From CAXBCP01 sp963977005 (GTDB lineage: Bacteria; Pseudomonadota; Alphaproteobacteria; MPNO01; UBA830): a DNA stretch of 64,000 bases. Shown here one piece after another: positions 16,955 through 26,223 of this stretch. Within the stretch, counting starts at the first letter, position 1, and each line of letters starts with the position of its first letter. Made by a program: the position numbers and the translations under genes. Below the pieces are notes generated by a model that saw nothing but the letters and a program-made list of their open reading frames with translations, was not told where the DNA came from and did not search any database. The stretch is taken from positions 1-64,000 of the forward strand of contig CAXBMQ010000008.1 of NCBI GenBank assembly GCA_963977005.1, written 5' to 3'.

Positions 16955-17959
16955 CTATTTCTTGGCCCGGATTTCCGCGAGCATCCCGTTCAGCGTATCC
17001 AGCTTTTTCTGACCGTCGGGCGTGTTCTTTACCCAGTCGTCATAGATCGGCTGCACGGCGGCGCGCGCTTTTGCGAGCTCTGCATCCGACAGCGTGATGA
17101 ACTTGCGGTCGGAATCCTTCTGGTGCTTGGTCTTGCGTTCGTGACCGAGCGTGTCGAAGGCGTTGCCCGCTTTCAGCGCCATGTATTTGCCGCCGTATTT
17201 ATTGATCAGGGCCTGCTGCGAAGCGCTCAGCTTGTTCCACTTGTCCTTGTTGAGCACGATAGAGAACGTGAGCGCGCCGACCGGCGCTTCGTAGTGGTAT
17301 TTCACCACGTTATGGGTGCGGAACGTGACAAGCCCGACCCAGCTCTGCATCAGGCCGTCCAGCACGCCACGGTCGATGGCCTCGGTCACTTTGGTGACGG
17401 GCATGCCGACCGGGATGGCGCCGAACTGTTTCAGGTAAGCCGTGGCGACGCGGCCGGTGGCACGGATTTTCATGCCCTTGATATCGTCCAGAGACGACAT
17501 CGGCTTGCGCGTATGGATGCCGCCCGGCTCGCTCATCCACAGGCCGACGGCTTTGACATTGTCGTATCCGCGGAGGTGACCGGCCTCGTACATCTGCCAG
17601 CGCGCCAGCGAGCCTTCGGTGCCGTTCTTTATGTTGTAGGGCAGTTCGAAAATCGACGTGTCGGGGAACTGGCCGGACGTGTAGATGTCGACGATATAGG
17701 CGAGATCGGCGACGCCGTTGGTGACAAGCTCGTACTGCTTGCGGGGGCTGCGTCCGAGCTGGCCGCCGTAATAAATCTTGATCTTCAGGTCGCCCTTGGA
17801 TTCCTTTTCGATCATCTCGGCAATCGGCGTCAGCACCCGGCTGCCGCTGACGCTCTTCGGCGGGATAAACGCCGCCAGTTTGAGCGTCACCGCGTTTGCC
17901 GTGTTGCCCGCCCACATCGCGGTGGCCGCAAATGCCGCCGTCATCAGTATTCTGTTCAT
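16955..17959 (-). CDS. dctP: TRAP transporter substrate-binding protein (DctP)
   Basis: A 334-residue periplasmic binding protein. The start at 17959 has GGGAGAAAAGG upstream and opens with a good signal peptide, cleaved after about residue 23 (TANA). The longer frame to 18034 lacks these. The conserved arginine region for carboxylate ligands is in GMKIRATGRVATAYLKQFG near the middle, typical of DctP proteins that bind organic acids. It is the first gene of the dctP-dctQ-dctM operon. Its position amid leucine-catabolism genes may hint at a branched or short-chain acid ligand; this is inference. Confidence 0.93.
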   Translation of the reverse strand: MNRILMTAAFAATAMWAGNTANAVTLKLAAFIPPKSVSGSRVLTPIAEMIEKESKGDLKIKIYYGGQLGRSPRKQYELVTNGVADLAYIVDIYTSGQFPDTSIFELPYNIKNGTEGSLARWQMYEAGHLRGYDNVKAVGLWMSEPGGIHTRKPMSSLDDIKGMKIRATGRVATAYLKQFGAIPVGMPVTKVTEAIDRGVLDGLMQSWVGLVTFRTHNVVKYHYEAPVGALTFSIVLNKDKWNKLSASQQALINKYGGKYMALKAGNAFDTLGHERKTKHQKDSDRKFITLSDAELAKARAAVQPIYDDWVKNTPDGQKKLDTLNGMLAEIRAKK

Positions 17960-18128
17960 GCCTTTTCTCCCCTGATTTTGTCTCAATGGACTATTATTAG
18001 GATCGAGTATGGCAGCCATGCCGAAACGGTACAAACGCGAAAATCCTCGATATTTCGCAACCGGTCATCGTTTCGGACGACTCGCCCATCGCGGGTATAA
18101 TCACCCCGCAATCCCGCCGGAGACAGAT

Positions 18129-19736
18129 ATGCCCCGCCTTTCGTCCACGATCGACCCCGCATCCGCAGACTTCAAGTCGAACGAGGCGGCGATGGAAGTC
18201 GTGATTGACGACCTGCGCCGTGTCACGGCGACGGCACGCCTCGGCGGCAATGAGGCATCGCGCGACCGTCACACGGGGCGCGGCAAGATGCTGGTGCGCG
18301 ACCGGATCGACACCCTGATCGATCCGGGTTCTCCGTTCCTCGAACTGTCGCCGCTCGCCGCGCATAACGTGTACGACGACGATATCGCGGCTGCAGGCAT
18401 CGTGACCGGGATCGGGCGGGTCGAGGGCCGCGAATGCATGATCGTCGCCAACGACGCCACCGTAAAAGGCGGAACGTATTTTCCACTCACCGTCAAAAAA
18501 CATCTCCGGGCACAGGAAATCGCCGCGGCGAATAATCTCCCCTGCGTGTACCTGGTCGATTCCGGCGGCGCCAATCTGCCCAACCAGGACGAGGTATTTC
18601 CCGACCGCGATCATTTCGGTCGCATCTTTTTCAATCAGGCAACGATGTCCGCGGCGGGGATTCCCCAGATTGCCGCCGTCATGGGATCGTGCACCGCGGG
18701 TGGCGCGTATGTGCCGGCCATGTCGGACGAGAGCGTTATCGTGAAGGGGCAGGGGACCATTTTTCTCGGCGGCCCGCCGCTGGTCAAGGCGGCGACCGGC
18801 GAGGTCGTCAGCGCCGAGGACCTGGGCGGCGCCGATGTTCATTCGCGGGTGTCCGGCGTGACCGACCACCTGGCGGAAAGCGACGGCGAGGCACTGGCCA
18901 TCCTGCGCCGCGCGGTTCGCAACCTGAATACCGAAAAATTCGAGGATGTCGTGCGGACCGACCCCGTCGAGCCCGCGCACGACCCCGCCGAGCTGAACGG
19001 GATTGTCCCGCCCGAGCTTCGTATCCCGTTCGATGTGCGCGAGGTGATCGCCCGCGTCGTGGACGGCTCCGAATTCGATGAATTCAAAGCGTTGTACGGC
19101 ACGACGCTGATCTGCGGTTTTGCGCGGATACATGGCTATCCCGTCGGCATCGTCGCCAATAACGGAATCCTGTTTTCGGAATCCGCGCTCAAGGGCGCCC
19201 ATTTTATCGAACTGTGCTGCCAGCGGCGTATTCCGCTGATTTTTCTCCAGAACATCACCGGGTTCATGGTCGGACAAAAGTACGAATCCGGCGGGATCGC
19301 CAAGGACGGTGCAAAGCTGGTGACCGCGGTCGCCTGCGCGCAGGTGCCGAAGATCACGGTCATCATCGGCGGCTCGTTCGGGGCGGGAAATTACGGCATG
19401 TGCGGGCGCGCCTACGATCCGCGTTTCCTGTTCATGTGGCCGAATGCGCGGATATCGGTCATGGGCGGCGAACAGGCGGCGAGCGTTCTCGCGACCGTCC
19501 GCCGCGACGGCATCGAAGCCAAGGGCGGCGACTGGCCGGCGGCGGAGGAAGAGGCGTTCAAGGACCCGATCCGCGCGCAGTACGAGGCCGAGGGCCACCC
19601 CTATTACGCGACCGCGCGGTTGTGGGATGACGGCATTATCGAGCCGCAGGAAACCCGCATGGTGCTGGCATTGAGCCTGTCGGCGGCGCTCAACGCGCCG
19701 ATAGAGGAGACGAAATTCGGAATCTTCCGGATGTAA
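18129..19736 (+). CDS. mccB: Methylcrotonyl-CoA carboxylase, carboxyltransferase (beta) subunit
   Basis: A 535-residue carboxyltransferase, the length of classical MCC beta subunits. Seen: DSGGANLPNQDEVFPDRDHFG near 140-160, GSCTAGGAYVPAMSDE near 188-203 and GGSFGAGNYGMCGRAYDP near 415-432 (acyl-CoA and biotin sites). It carboxylates 3-methylcrotonyl-CoA using carboxybiotin made by MccA. GGAGAC precedes the start at 18129; the open frame to 18009 has no ribosome site. It is 3.1 kb from mccA and separated from it by unrelated genes, an unusual split. Confidence 0.93.
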   Translation: MPRLSSTIDPASADFKSNEAAMEVVIDDLRRVTATARLGGNEASRDRHTGRGKMLVRDRIDTLIDPGSPFLELSPLAAHNVYDDDIAAAGIVTGIGRVEGRECMIVANDATVKGGTYFPLTVKKHLRAQEIAAANNLPCVYLVDSGGANLPNQDEVFPDRDHFGRIFFNQATMSAAGIPQIAAVMGSCTAGGAYVPAMSDESVIVKGQGTIFLGGPPLVKAATGEVVSAEDLGGADVHSRVSGVTDHLAESDGEALAILRRAVRNLNTEKFEDVVRTDPVEPAHDPAELNGIVPPELRIPFDVREVIARVVDGSEFDEFKALYGTTLICGFARIHGYPVGIVANNGILFSESALKGAHFIELCCQRRIPLIFLQNITGFMVGQKYESGGIAKDGAKLVTAVACAQVPKITVIIGGSFGAGNYGMCGRAYDPRFLFMWPNARISVMGGEQAASVLATVRRDGIEAKGGDWPAAEEEAFKDPIRAQYEAEGHPYYATARLWDDGIIEPQETRMVLALSLSAALNAPIEETKFGIFRM

Positions 19737-19805
19737 AAGGGCGGTGACAGGCAGGATCGAAACGGCGTTCCCGATTTATCCGCAAACAGAAGAAGGGTGG
19801 GCAAG

Positions 19806-20327
19806 ATGAACAGACTTTTCGCACTATGCGCAGTACTGACGATCGGGCTGATGCCGGCGATGGCCGATGCGCAGACCAGGCCAACGCTGAAAAGCCTGCA
19901 GGCGGAAAATGCGAAGTTGAAGCGATCTCTGACGGCGCTGCAGAAACGGGTTGCAAGACTCTCCTCGGTCGAACGCCGGCTTTCGGCGCTCGAACGTGCG
20001 GCGAAGCCTTCGTCAGCCGGATCGGGTTTGGGGGCTGTTCGGTCGCGCCTCGACAAGCTTGAATCGGTCGTCAGGATCAACGGCGGCACTGTCCGTATTG
20101 CAGCGGGCAGCAGCCTGGTCCTCGAAGGTGAGGGCAGCGTGACCCTGAAGGGCGGCGGCAACGTCACCGTCGATGGCGGGGGTGCGACCACGATCAAGGG
20201 TGCTGTCGTGCGTCTCGGCGGTTCGGGCGGAAAACCGGTGGCGCGTGTCGGCGATGACATTATTTCCAGCCCGGTCGGCGGGCCCGGAAGAATCCTAAAA
20301 GGCTCGGCAACCGTCTTCTCGCGCTGA
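19806..20327 (+). CDS. Secreted coiled-coil/beta-repeat protein with a PAAR-like tail
   Basis: A 173-residue protein with a signal peptide (cleavage near ADA at about 22), a heptad-rich coiled coil (about 28-66) and a shorter helix (74-90). From about 95 to 138 it has short alternating repeats (TVRIAAGSSLVLEGEG, SVTLKGGG, NVTVDGGG, TTIKGAVVRLG) like the triple-stranded beta-helix of VgrG, gp5 and GpV spikes. The last 30 residues (ARVGDDI then a Gly/Pro turn, GRILKGSATVF) resemble a PAAR motif without its usual zinc His/Cys set. The start has GAAGGG 8 bases upstream. No secretion-system or phage gene is nearby. Function unknown; a trimeric fibre or spike is an inference from the repeat pattern. 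Confidence 0.72.
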   Translation: MNRLFALCAVLTIGLMPAMADAQTRPTLKSLQAENAKLKRSLTALQKRVARLSSVERRLSALERAAKPSSAGSGLGAVRSRLDKLESVVRINGGTVRIAAGSSLVLEGEGSVTLKGGGNVTVDGGGATTIKGAVVRLGGSGGKPVARVGDDIISSPVGGPGRILKGSATVFSR

Positions 20328-20360
20328 TCGCGCCGGGTGAGGCCGTGAAGGCGATGGGCG

Positions 20361-21770
20361 CTAGCCGGATACCCACATCGCGGTTTCGGCGCATGCGGTT
20401 TCGGATGCGGCGAAAGTACCGTCGCTTGCCGGGAACCGCATGCGGATAGTGGTTCCCTTTTGCGGTTCGCTTTCGACCGCAAACGCGCCGTTCATGCTGC
20501 GGACCAACGCGCTCGCCAGCGTCAGACCGAGCCCGGCGCCCTCGTACAGGCGCGACAGGGTGCTGTCCGCCTGGCCGAACGGTGCCAGTACGTCCACGAT
20601 TTCCGCCTCGGTCATGCCGACGCCGGTATCGCATACCTCGACAACAAGGCCGCCGCCGTCGACAGGGTGAGCGCGTACCTCTATCTCGCCGCCGGCAAGG
20701 GTGAATTTCAGCGCGTTGTCGATCAACCGCTCCAGCACCGTGGTCAGGCGCGGGACATCCAGGGCGCAGTCGGCCGGTGCGTCGGCGATCTCGACGGCAA
20801 AAACAATGTTCTTTTCCGCGGCTTCGTCGAACCAGGCGCGGCAGGTATCCTCGATACAGGCATAGGCGGCCTTGCCGCCATCGGTGCATTCGATGGAACC
20901 GGATTCGGCCTGAACGATGCCGAGGATATCGTCGACCATGCCGAGCAGCTTGTGCCCGCCGCTCGCGACCTCTGCGGCGAACCCCTTGTAGCTCGGATGA
21001 CCCAGCGGGCCGAACCCTTCGTTGTTGAGCAGGTCGGAGAACCCGATAATCGCGTTGAGCGGGGTTTTCAGTTCGTGGCCGATGCACCTGAGGAACTGGC
21101 TTTTTGCCCGATCCGATTTCTCGACCTCGCGAAGCGCGATCTCGGTTTCGTTTTTCAGCGCCTCGATATGCTTGTTGCGGGCGACCAGGTCCCTGTTGGC
21201 GGCCGCGAGATCTTCGAGCATGAGCGCCCGTTCGACGACACCCGTCATGACGACACCGGCGGTGGCGATGAACTCGGCCTGTTCCGACGTGAACGAGATG
21301 ATATCGCCATCCGGCCCGCGCCGGTTGATCAGCTGAACGACGGCGCTGACGTCGCCCGACTGCTGCCGCAAGGCGACACAGGCGACGGAATGCGTCCGGT
21401 ACCCTGCGGAAGCATCGAAGGAGGTGTTGAAGCTGAACGGTCTGCTACGGGGTATGTCATAGGCGTCGTCGATGAGCAGCGCTTCGCCCGTCGCCGCCAC
21501 ATACCCGGCGATCGACGTTTCGTCGATCGGCACGATGAAGCTCGACGCCTCGAGGTCGAGCGCGTCGTTCTGGAGACTCATCGGTTCGAGAAAACCGCCT
21601 GGAAGCGTGTTGGCCGGCGTTCCGTCCGGAGCGGCGCGCACGAGGAAAATCGTACCGGCTTCGGCGCCGGTATAGTTGCGGCATTCGCGGAGGATCGTGT
21701 CGAGCAGTTCGCGGGGCGATTGCGCCGGGCTCCGGTCGATCGCTTTGAGGAATTCGACAATAGGGTGCAT
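20361..21770 (-). CDS. GAF-domain sensor histidine kinase
   Basis: A 469-residue cytosolic histidine kinase. A GAF-type sensor covers about 20-180, a coiled linker 185-222, the phospho-acceptor H232 lies in IGHELKTPLNAIIGF, and the ATPase domain shows NALKFTLAGGEI, CDTGVGMTEAEI and GAGLGLTLA boxes. No membrane segment is present, so it senses an internal signal, possibly a small ligand or redox state. No cognate response regulator is next to it. It diverges from the nucleoside transporter gene, with 103 bases between starts. Confidence 0.9.
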   Translation of the reverse strand: MHPIVEFLKAIDRSPAQSPRELLDTILRECRNYTGAEAGTIFLVRAAPDGTPANTLPGGFLEPMSLQNDALDLEASSFIVPIDETSIAGYVAATGEALLIDDAYDIPRSRPFSFNTSFDASAGYRTHSVACVALRQQSGDVSAVVQLINRRGPDGDIISFTSEQAEFIATAGVVMTGVVERALMLEDLAAANRDLVARNKHIEALKNETEIALREVEKSDRAKSQFLRCIGHELKTPLNAIIGFSDLLNNEGFGPLGHPSYKGFAAEVASGGHKLLGMVDDILGIVQAESGSIECTDGGKAAYACIEDTCRAWFDEAAEKNIVFAVEIADAPADCALDVPRLTTVLERLIDNALKFTLAGGEIEVRAHPVDGGGLVVEVCDTGVGMTEAEIVDVLAPFGQADSTLSRLYEGAGLGLTLASALVRSMNGAFAVESEPQKGTTIRMRFPASDGTFAASETACAETAMWVSG

Positions 21771-21873
21771 CGTGCCGTTTTCGCGCCTTTATCCATAGCG
21801 AAAGGCCGATTCCGGCCCGGTGATGTATCATCGCCGCCTGACATTGAGGCTTGGTTAACAACGGGAAACCAAA

Positions 21874-23118
21874 ATGGCCGGATTCCAACCTTTTCTGGGG
21901 CTTGCGTTCCTTGTGCTGTTCGCCTGGGCGATCAGCGAAAACCGCCGGGGCGCGTCGTGGCGGATTGTCGTCGCCGGGCTCGCCGTGCAATTCGCGCTCG
22001 CGCTTTTGCTGTTGAAGCTGCCGCAATCGCAGATCGTCTTCGTGTGGCTGAACGACGGCGTGGTCGCCCTGCAAAAGGCGACCGAGGCGGGCACGTCGCT
22101 GGTCTTCGGATTTCTCGGCGGCGCACCGCTGCCCTTCGCGGAACCCTATCCCGGCGCGGCCTTCATCCTCGCCTTTCGGGCCTTGCCGCTGGTCCTGCTG
22201 ATGAGCGCCCTGTCCGCGTTGCTGTATCACTGGCGTATTCTGCCGTGGATCGTGCGGGGGTTCGCCTGGGCGTTGGGCAGGGCCCTCGGCATTTCGGGTG
22301 CGGCAAGCTTCGGCACGGCCGCCAACGTTTTTGTCGGCATGGTCGAGGCGCCGCTGCTGATCCGTCCCTATCTCAACCGGATCAGCCGGTCGGAGCTGTT
22401 CATCGTTATGACGGCGGGGATGGCGACAATCGCCGGCACGATGTATGCGCTGTATGTCAGCTTTCTCGCTGACGCGATCCCGGGCGCCGCGGGGCATCTT
22501 CTGACCGCCTCGCTGATCAGCGCGCCGGCCGCGATCATGATCGCGCGGCTGATGGTTCCGGCGGACGGGGTAGAGACGCGGGAACGGATCGAGGTCGAAA
22601 AGCTCTACGACAATTCGATGGATGCCGTGACGACCGGGACGATCGACGGTTTGCGTCTGCTCGGCTACATCCTCGGCATGCTGGTGGTGCTTATCGCGCT
22701 TGTGGCGCTCGCCAATGCGATTCTCGGTCTTGCGCCCGATGCGTGGGGCGCGCCGCTCACCCTGCAGCGGATTCTGGGCTGGGTTATGGCCCCCGTAACA
22801 TGGCTTATCGGAATACCATGGAGCGAGGCGGAGACCGCCGGCCAACTGCTGGGCACCAAGGTGGTGCTGAACGAATTGCTGGCCTATCTCGAACTTGCGA
22901 AACTGCCGGCGGATGCGCTCAGCGAACGCTCGCGCCTGATCATGACCTATGCGATGTGCGGTTTCGCCCATTTCGGCAGTCTGGGCATCATGATCGGCGG
23001 CATGGGGGCGATGGCCCCCGACAGACGCCGGGAAATCGTGCAGCTCGGTCTCAAATCCGTGCTCGCCGGCGTGATGGCGACCTGCATGACGGGCGCGGTG
23101 GTCGCGGTTTTGGTCTAG
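21874..23118 (+). CDS. Concentrative nucleoside transporter (CNT/NupC family)
   Basis: A 414-residue membrane protein. The CNT signature region GTAANVFVGMVEAPLLIRPYL near 150-170 and the C-terminal YAMCGFAHFGSLGIMIGGMG near 362-381 are present, matching nucleoside/Na or H symporters. About ten hydrophobic segments surround them. The mccA gene begins 9 bases downstream, so the two are likely co-transcribed although no functional link is obvious. Specificity (purine or pyrimidine) cannot be read from sequence. Confidence 0.91.
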   Translation: MAGFQPFLGLAFLVLFAWAISENRRGASWRIVVAGLAVQFALALLLLKLPQSQIVFVWLNDGVVALQKATEAGTSLVFGFLGGAPLPFAEPYPGAAFILAFRALPLVLLMSALSALLYHWRILPWIVRGFAWALGRALGISGAASFGTAANVFVGMVEAPLLIRPYLNRISRSELFIVMTAGMATIAGTMYALYVSFLADAIPGAAGHLLTASLISAPAAIMIARLMVPADGVETRERIEVEKLYDNSMDAVTTGTIDGLRLLGYILGMLVVLIALVALANAILGLAPDAWGAPLTLQRILGWVMAPVTWLIGIPWSEAETAGQLLGTKVVLNELLAYLELAKLPADALSERSRLIMTYAMCGFAHFGSLGIMIGGMGAMAPDRRREIVQLGLKSVLAGVMATCMTGAVVAVLV

Positions 23119-23127
23119 GCTGGACGC

Positions 23128-25095
23128 ATGTTCGACAAAATCCTGATCGCGAACCGGGGTGAGATCGCCTGCCGGGTCATCGAAACCTGCCGGCGACTGG
23201 GTGTGGCGACGGTCGCCGTGTATTCGTCCGCCGACCGCAGGGCACTTCATGTCGCTATGGCGGACGAGGCCGTCCGCATCGGCGCGGCGCCGTCATCCGA
23301 AAGCTACCTGAATGTCGCGGCGGTGATCGGAGCGGCCACGGCGACCGGCGCGCAGGCAATCCATCCCGGCTATGGTTTTCTGTCCGAAAACGCGGGTTTT
23401 GCCGAGGCCTGCGACGATGCCGGTATCGTTTTTATCGGCCCGCCCGCCCCGGCAATTCGTGCGATGGGGTCCAAGGCAGAGGCAAAACGGATCATGGCGG
23501 CAGCGGGTGTGCCGGTCCTGCCGGGCGACACGGCGGCCGATCAGGACGATGCGGCACTGACGGCATCCGCCGACGCGGCGGGGTATCCCGTCATGGTCAA
23601 ACCCGCGGCCGGCGGCGGCGGCCGGGGAATGCGGATCGTGCGCGCTGCGGCCGGCCTGCCCGAAGCGCTTGCGTCGGCGCGGCGCGAGGCGCTGTCGTCC
23701 TTCGGCGACGGGGCGCTGTTGATCGAAAAATATCTTGAGAACCCGCGCCATATCGAGGTCCAGATATTCGGCGATCGTCACGGCAACGTTGTGCACCTAT
23801 TCGAGCGCGACTGTTCCGCCCAGCGCCGCCATCAGAAAGTGATCGAGGAAGCGCCCGCGCCGGGTCTGACGGACGACGTCCGGGCAAAGCTGTTCGACGC
23901 GTCGATCGCCGCCGCCCGGGCCGTCGACTATGTCGGGGCAGGGACGGTGGAATTTCTGCTCGGGGCGGACGGCGATGTGTGGTTCATGGAAATGAACACC
24001 CGCCTGCAGGTCGAACATCCGGTCACCGAGGCGATCACGGGCGTCGATCTGGTCGAATGGCAGCTGCGTGTCGCGGCGGGCGAGCCGCTGCCGGCGGCAC
24101 AGGACGATATCGCGATTTCCGGGCATGCCATCGAGGCACGCCTTTATGCGGAGGACCCGCCGAACGATTTCGCGCCGGGGTTCGGGACATTGGTTCATCT
24201 GCATTTTCCGGGGGACCGCCCAGGGCTGCGCATCGATACCGGCGTGGAAGAGGGGGACGAGGTCACCGTTCATTACGATCCGATGATCGCCAAGATGATC
24301 GCCCACGCCCCCGACCGAGCGACCGCCTGCGCCGCCCTGTCAGACGCCCTCGGCGAGGTGCGTGTGGCAGGTCCGGCGACCAACGTGGCCTTCCTGAAAG
24401 CCATCGTCGATCACCCGGAATTCCGCGCCGGCGGTTTCGATACCGGTTTTATCGCCCGTCATCTGGCCGAACTGGCTGTCGCGCCCACAGAAACGCCGGC
24501 CCGGATCGTGGCGCTGGCGGCACTTGCCGAACTCACGCGACCGGTATCTGGCACGGACGGGTCTCCCTGGTCGTCGTCCGTCGGCTGGCGGCTAGGCGGT
24601 GCTGCCGCGCGGCGGATTGTCCTCCGGGACGGCGAAGAAAGGATCTTATACGCGCTTCGGAGCGACGGACTGACGCGCAACGGAGAAAGCGTGCCGGTTT
24701 CCGGCCGGTGGCGTGACGATATCCGTTTCGACGCGGTGATCGGCGGCGAGGCGCAATCTGTCTTTGTCGTCCGGGACGAGCGCGACATCGTCGTCTTTGC
24801 CGGTGGAAACCGCTTTGCCGTCGCCGTTGACGATCCGCTCATGGCGCGCCGGGGCGGGGCGGCGGATTCCGGCACGCTGTTCGCGCGCATGCCGGGCGTT
24901 GTCGTTGCGGTTCACGTCGAAGACGGCGCCGAGGTCGCCGCCGGTACGCCGTTAATGGCCGTCGAGGCGATGAAGGTCGAACACACGATCCGCGCGCCGG
25001 CGGACGGGGTTGTTACCATGGTGAATTTTTCGGTCGGGGACCGGGTTGCCGAGGGGGCGGAACTGGTTTCTTTCGAACCCGCTGCCGGGACCTAG
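23128..25095 (+). CDS. mccA: Methylcrotonyl-CoA carboxylase, biotin-containing (alpha) subunit
   Basis: A 655-residue biotin carboxylase/BCCP fusion. The N-terminal biotin-carboxylase domain (about 1-445) has KILIANRGEIACRV, the ATP-grasp glycine loop AAGGGGRGM near 161-169, and EMNTRLQVEHPVTE near 288-301. The biotinyl domain at the end carries VEAMKVEH, the biotin attachment lysine being K of AMKVEH. It makes carboxybiotin for MccB. Acetyl- or propionyl-CoA carboxylase is the alternative, but mccB and ivd in the neighbourhood support MCC. The gene's end overlaps the convergent methyltransferase by 4 bases. Confidence 0.9.
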   Translation: MFDKILIANRGEIACRVIETCRRLGVATVAVYSSADRRALHVAMADEAVRIGAAPSSESYLNVAAVIGAATATGAQAIHPGYGFLSENAGFAEACDDAGIVFIGPPAPAIRAMGSKAEAKRIMAAAGVPVLPGDTAADQDDAALTASADAAGYPVMVKPAAGGGGRGMRIVRAAAGLPEALASARREALSSFGDGALLIEKYLENPRHIEVQIFGDRHGNVVHLFERDCSAQRRHQKVIEEAPAPGLTDDVRAKLFDASIAAARAVDYVGAGTVEFLLGADGDVWFMEMNTRLQVEHPVTEAITGVDLVEWQLRVAAGEPLPAAQDDIAISGHAIEARLYAEDPPNDFAPGFGTLVHLHFPGDRPGLRIDTGVEEGDEVTVHYDPMIAKMIAHAPDRATACAALSDALGEVRVAGPATNVAFLKAIVDHPEFRAGGFDTGFIARHLAELAVAPTETPARIVALAALAELTRPVSGTDGSPWSSSVGWRLGGAAARRIVLRDGEERILYALRSDGLTRNGESVPVSGRWRDDIRFDAVIGGEAQSVFVVRDERDIVVFAGGNRFAVAVDDPLMARRGGAADSGTLFARMPGVVVAVHVEDGAEVAAGTPLMAVEAMKVEHTIRAPADGVVTMVNFSVGDRVAEGAELVSFEPAAGT

Positions 25096-26030
25096 TCGGT
25101 CTCGTGTCTCCGGGGCCATTTGAGCACGATGACGGTGCGGAACGCATAGCGTCGCAACGGGCGCCATTTAAGGACGATCCGGTCGAGGCCCCGCAACGCT
25201 TTCGATAAAGGCGCGAGGATATGCCGGAGGCGCGGATGTATCCGGCCGAGGCAGTTCTCGATCATGATCATCGGCAGGGTCAGCAGGTCGAACGTGTGAA
25301 CGTCGACCGATCCGAAATGGGCGCGAAGCCGGTCGATGTGATTGCAGGTCATGATGTTTTCGACCTGGAAACGGGTGGTTTCTCCGTGCACCAGGCGCCG
25401 CTTGCGTCCCATCCGGGCGATCGGATTGTGCCCCAGCGTATCCAGTATCACGACCGTGCCGTCGCGCCGCGTCACGCGGGAGAGTTCCGCCGCGGTCCGG
25501 TCGAAATCCACAAACGACATCAGTCCCGCGCAGACCGCGAGATCGAAACTGTCGTCGCCGAACGGCAGTGCCTCGGCATTGCCGGCTTCGAGCGAAACCC
25601 GTCCGCCCATGCCATGATTCTCGGCAAGCCGCTCTGCACGTGCAAGGCTTTCGCGCGAAACGTCGATGCCGGTGACTTTTGCACCGAGAAGCGCCAGCTG
25701 AACGCTCACCTCGCCGCGTCCGCAACCGAGATCGAGCGCTTCCGCGCCGGCGAGATCCTGGCGGCCGAGCCAGGCGTCGAACCACGCGAAGGATGCGCGG
25801 CGTGCCGGTGTCTGGCGCGTCGCATCGAGCGGGAGATCCGAGGTCGGGAGTCCGGGGCGCGTCGCCACGCCGTCGAACAGTGCTGCATGTGCCGCGACAG
25901 ACGGGTGCGCACCGCCGGATGTCACCGGCGGTGCCGCGTAGCTGAGGGGTTTTCCGCCCCACGTGTTCCCGCGGACCGAGTCGCCGCTGATAGGGTCCCG
26001 CGCGTCGGCGCGCAGATGTTCGCTGGCCAT
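25092..26030 (-). CDS. Class I SAM-dependent methyltransferase
   Basis: A 312-residue methyltransferase. SAM motif I is LDLGCGRGE at 99-107, motif II GIDVS about 20 residues later, and NAEALPFGDDSFDLAVC is the acidic-loop/motif IV region. A long N-terminal extension (about 1-75) precedes the fold and a basic C-terminal tail follows. UbiE/UbiG-like in layout; substrate unknown. It diverges from cckA across 280 bases that contain a perfect CtrA box 47-61 bases upstream of this start, so cell-cycle control is plausible. Confidence 0.85.
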   Translation of the reverse strand: MASEHLRADARDPISGDSVRGNTWGGKPLSYAAPPVTSGGAHPSVAAHAALFDGVATRPGLPTSDLPLDATRQTPARRASFAWFDAWLGRQDLAGAEALDLGCGRGEVSVQLALLGAKVTGIDVSRESLARAERLAENHGMGGRVSLEAGNAEALPFGDDSFDLAVCAGLMSFVDFDRTAAELSRVTRRDGTVVILDTLGHNPIARMGRKRRLVHGETTRFQVENIMTCNHIDRLRAHFGSVDVHTFDLLTLPMIMIENCLGRIHPRLRHILAPLSKALRGLDRIVLKWRPLRRYAFRTVIVLKWPRRHETD

Positions 26031-26076
26031 ATTGCGTCCTGCCGGTTGGCTGTCGGACCAGAAAGCGCGGTTTCGG

Positions 26077-26091
26077 TTAAAATTGCGTTAA
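26077..26091. promoter_or_regulatory. CtrA-box (TTAA-N7-TTAA) between methyltransferase and cckA
   Basis: TTAA at 26077-26080 and TTAA at 26088-26091 with exactly 7 bases between match the full CtrA consensus. It is 47-61 bases upstream of the methyltransferase start and 220-234 bases upstream of cckA. A further dyad (TATTAAC, 11 nt, GTTAATA) is at 26134-26158. Binding is inferred from the motif. Confidence 0.6.
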
Positions 26092-26223
26092 AAGTCGGCG
26101 ATTTCAGGCAGATAGACAGGCGGGTAAACCAAATATTAACCTTATCGTTTCGTTAATAGGACCGGACGGGCGTATACTTTTACTTTCCGGTCGACGCGGG
26201 CAGGGTGCGCACGGTCCGCGGAC

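Noticed and set aside
20460..22472. A 670-codon + strand frame over the histidine kinase and nucleoside transporter
   Set aside because: It runs antisense to the kinase and out of frame in the transporter; both are clear genes.
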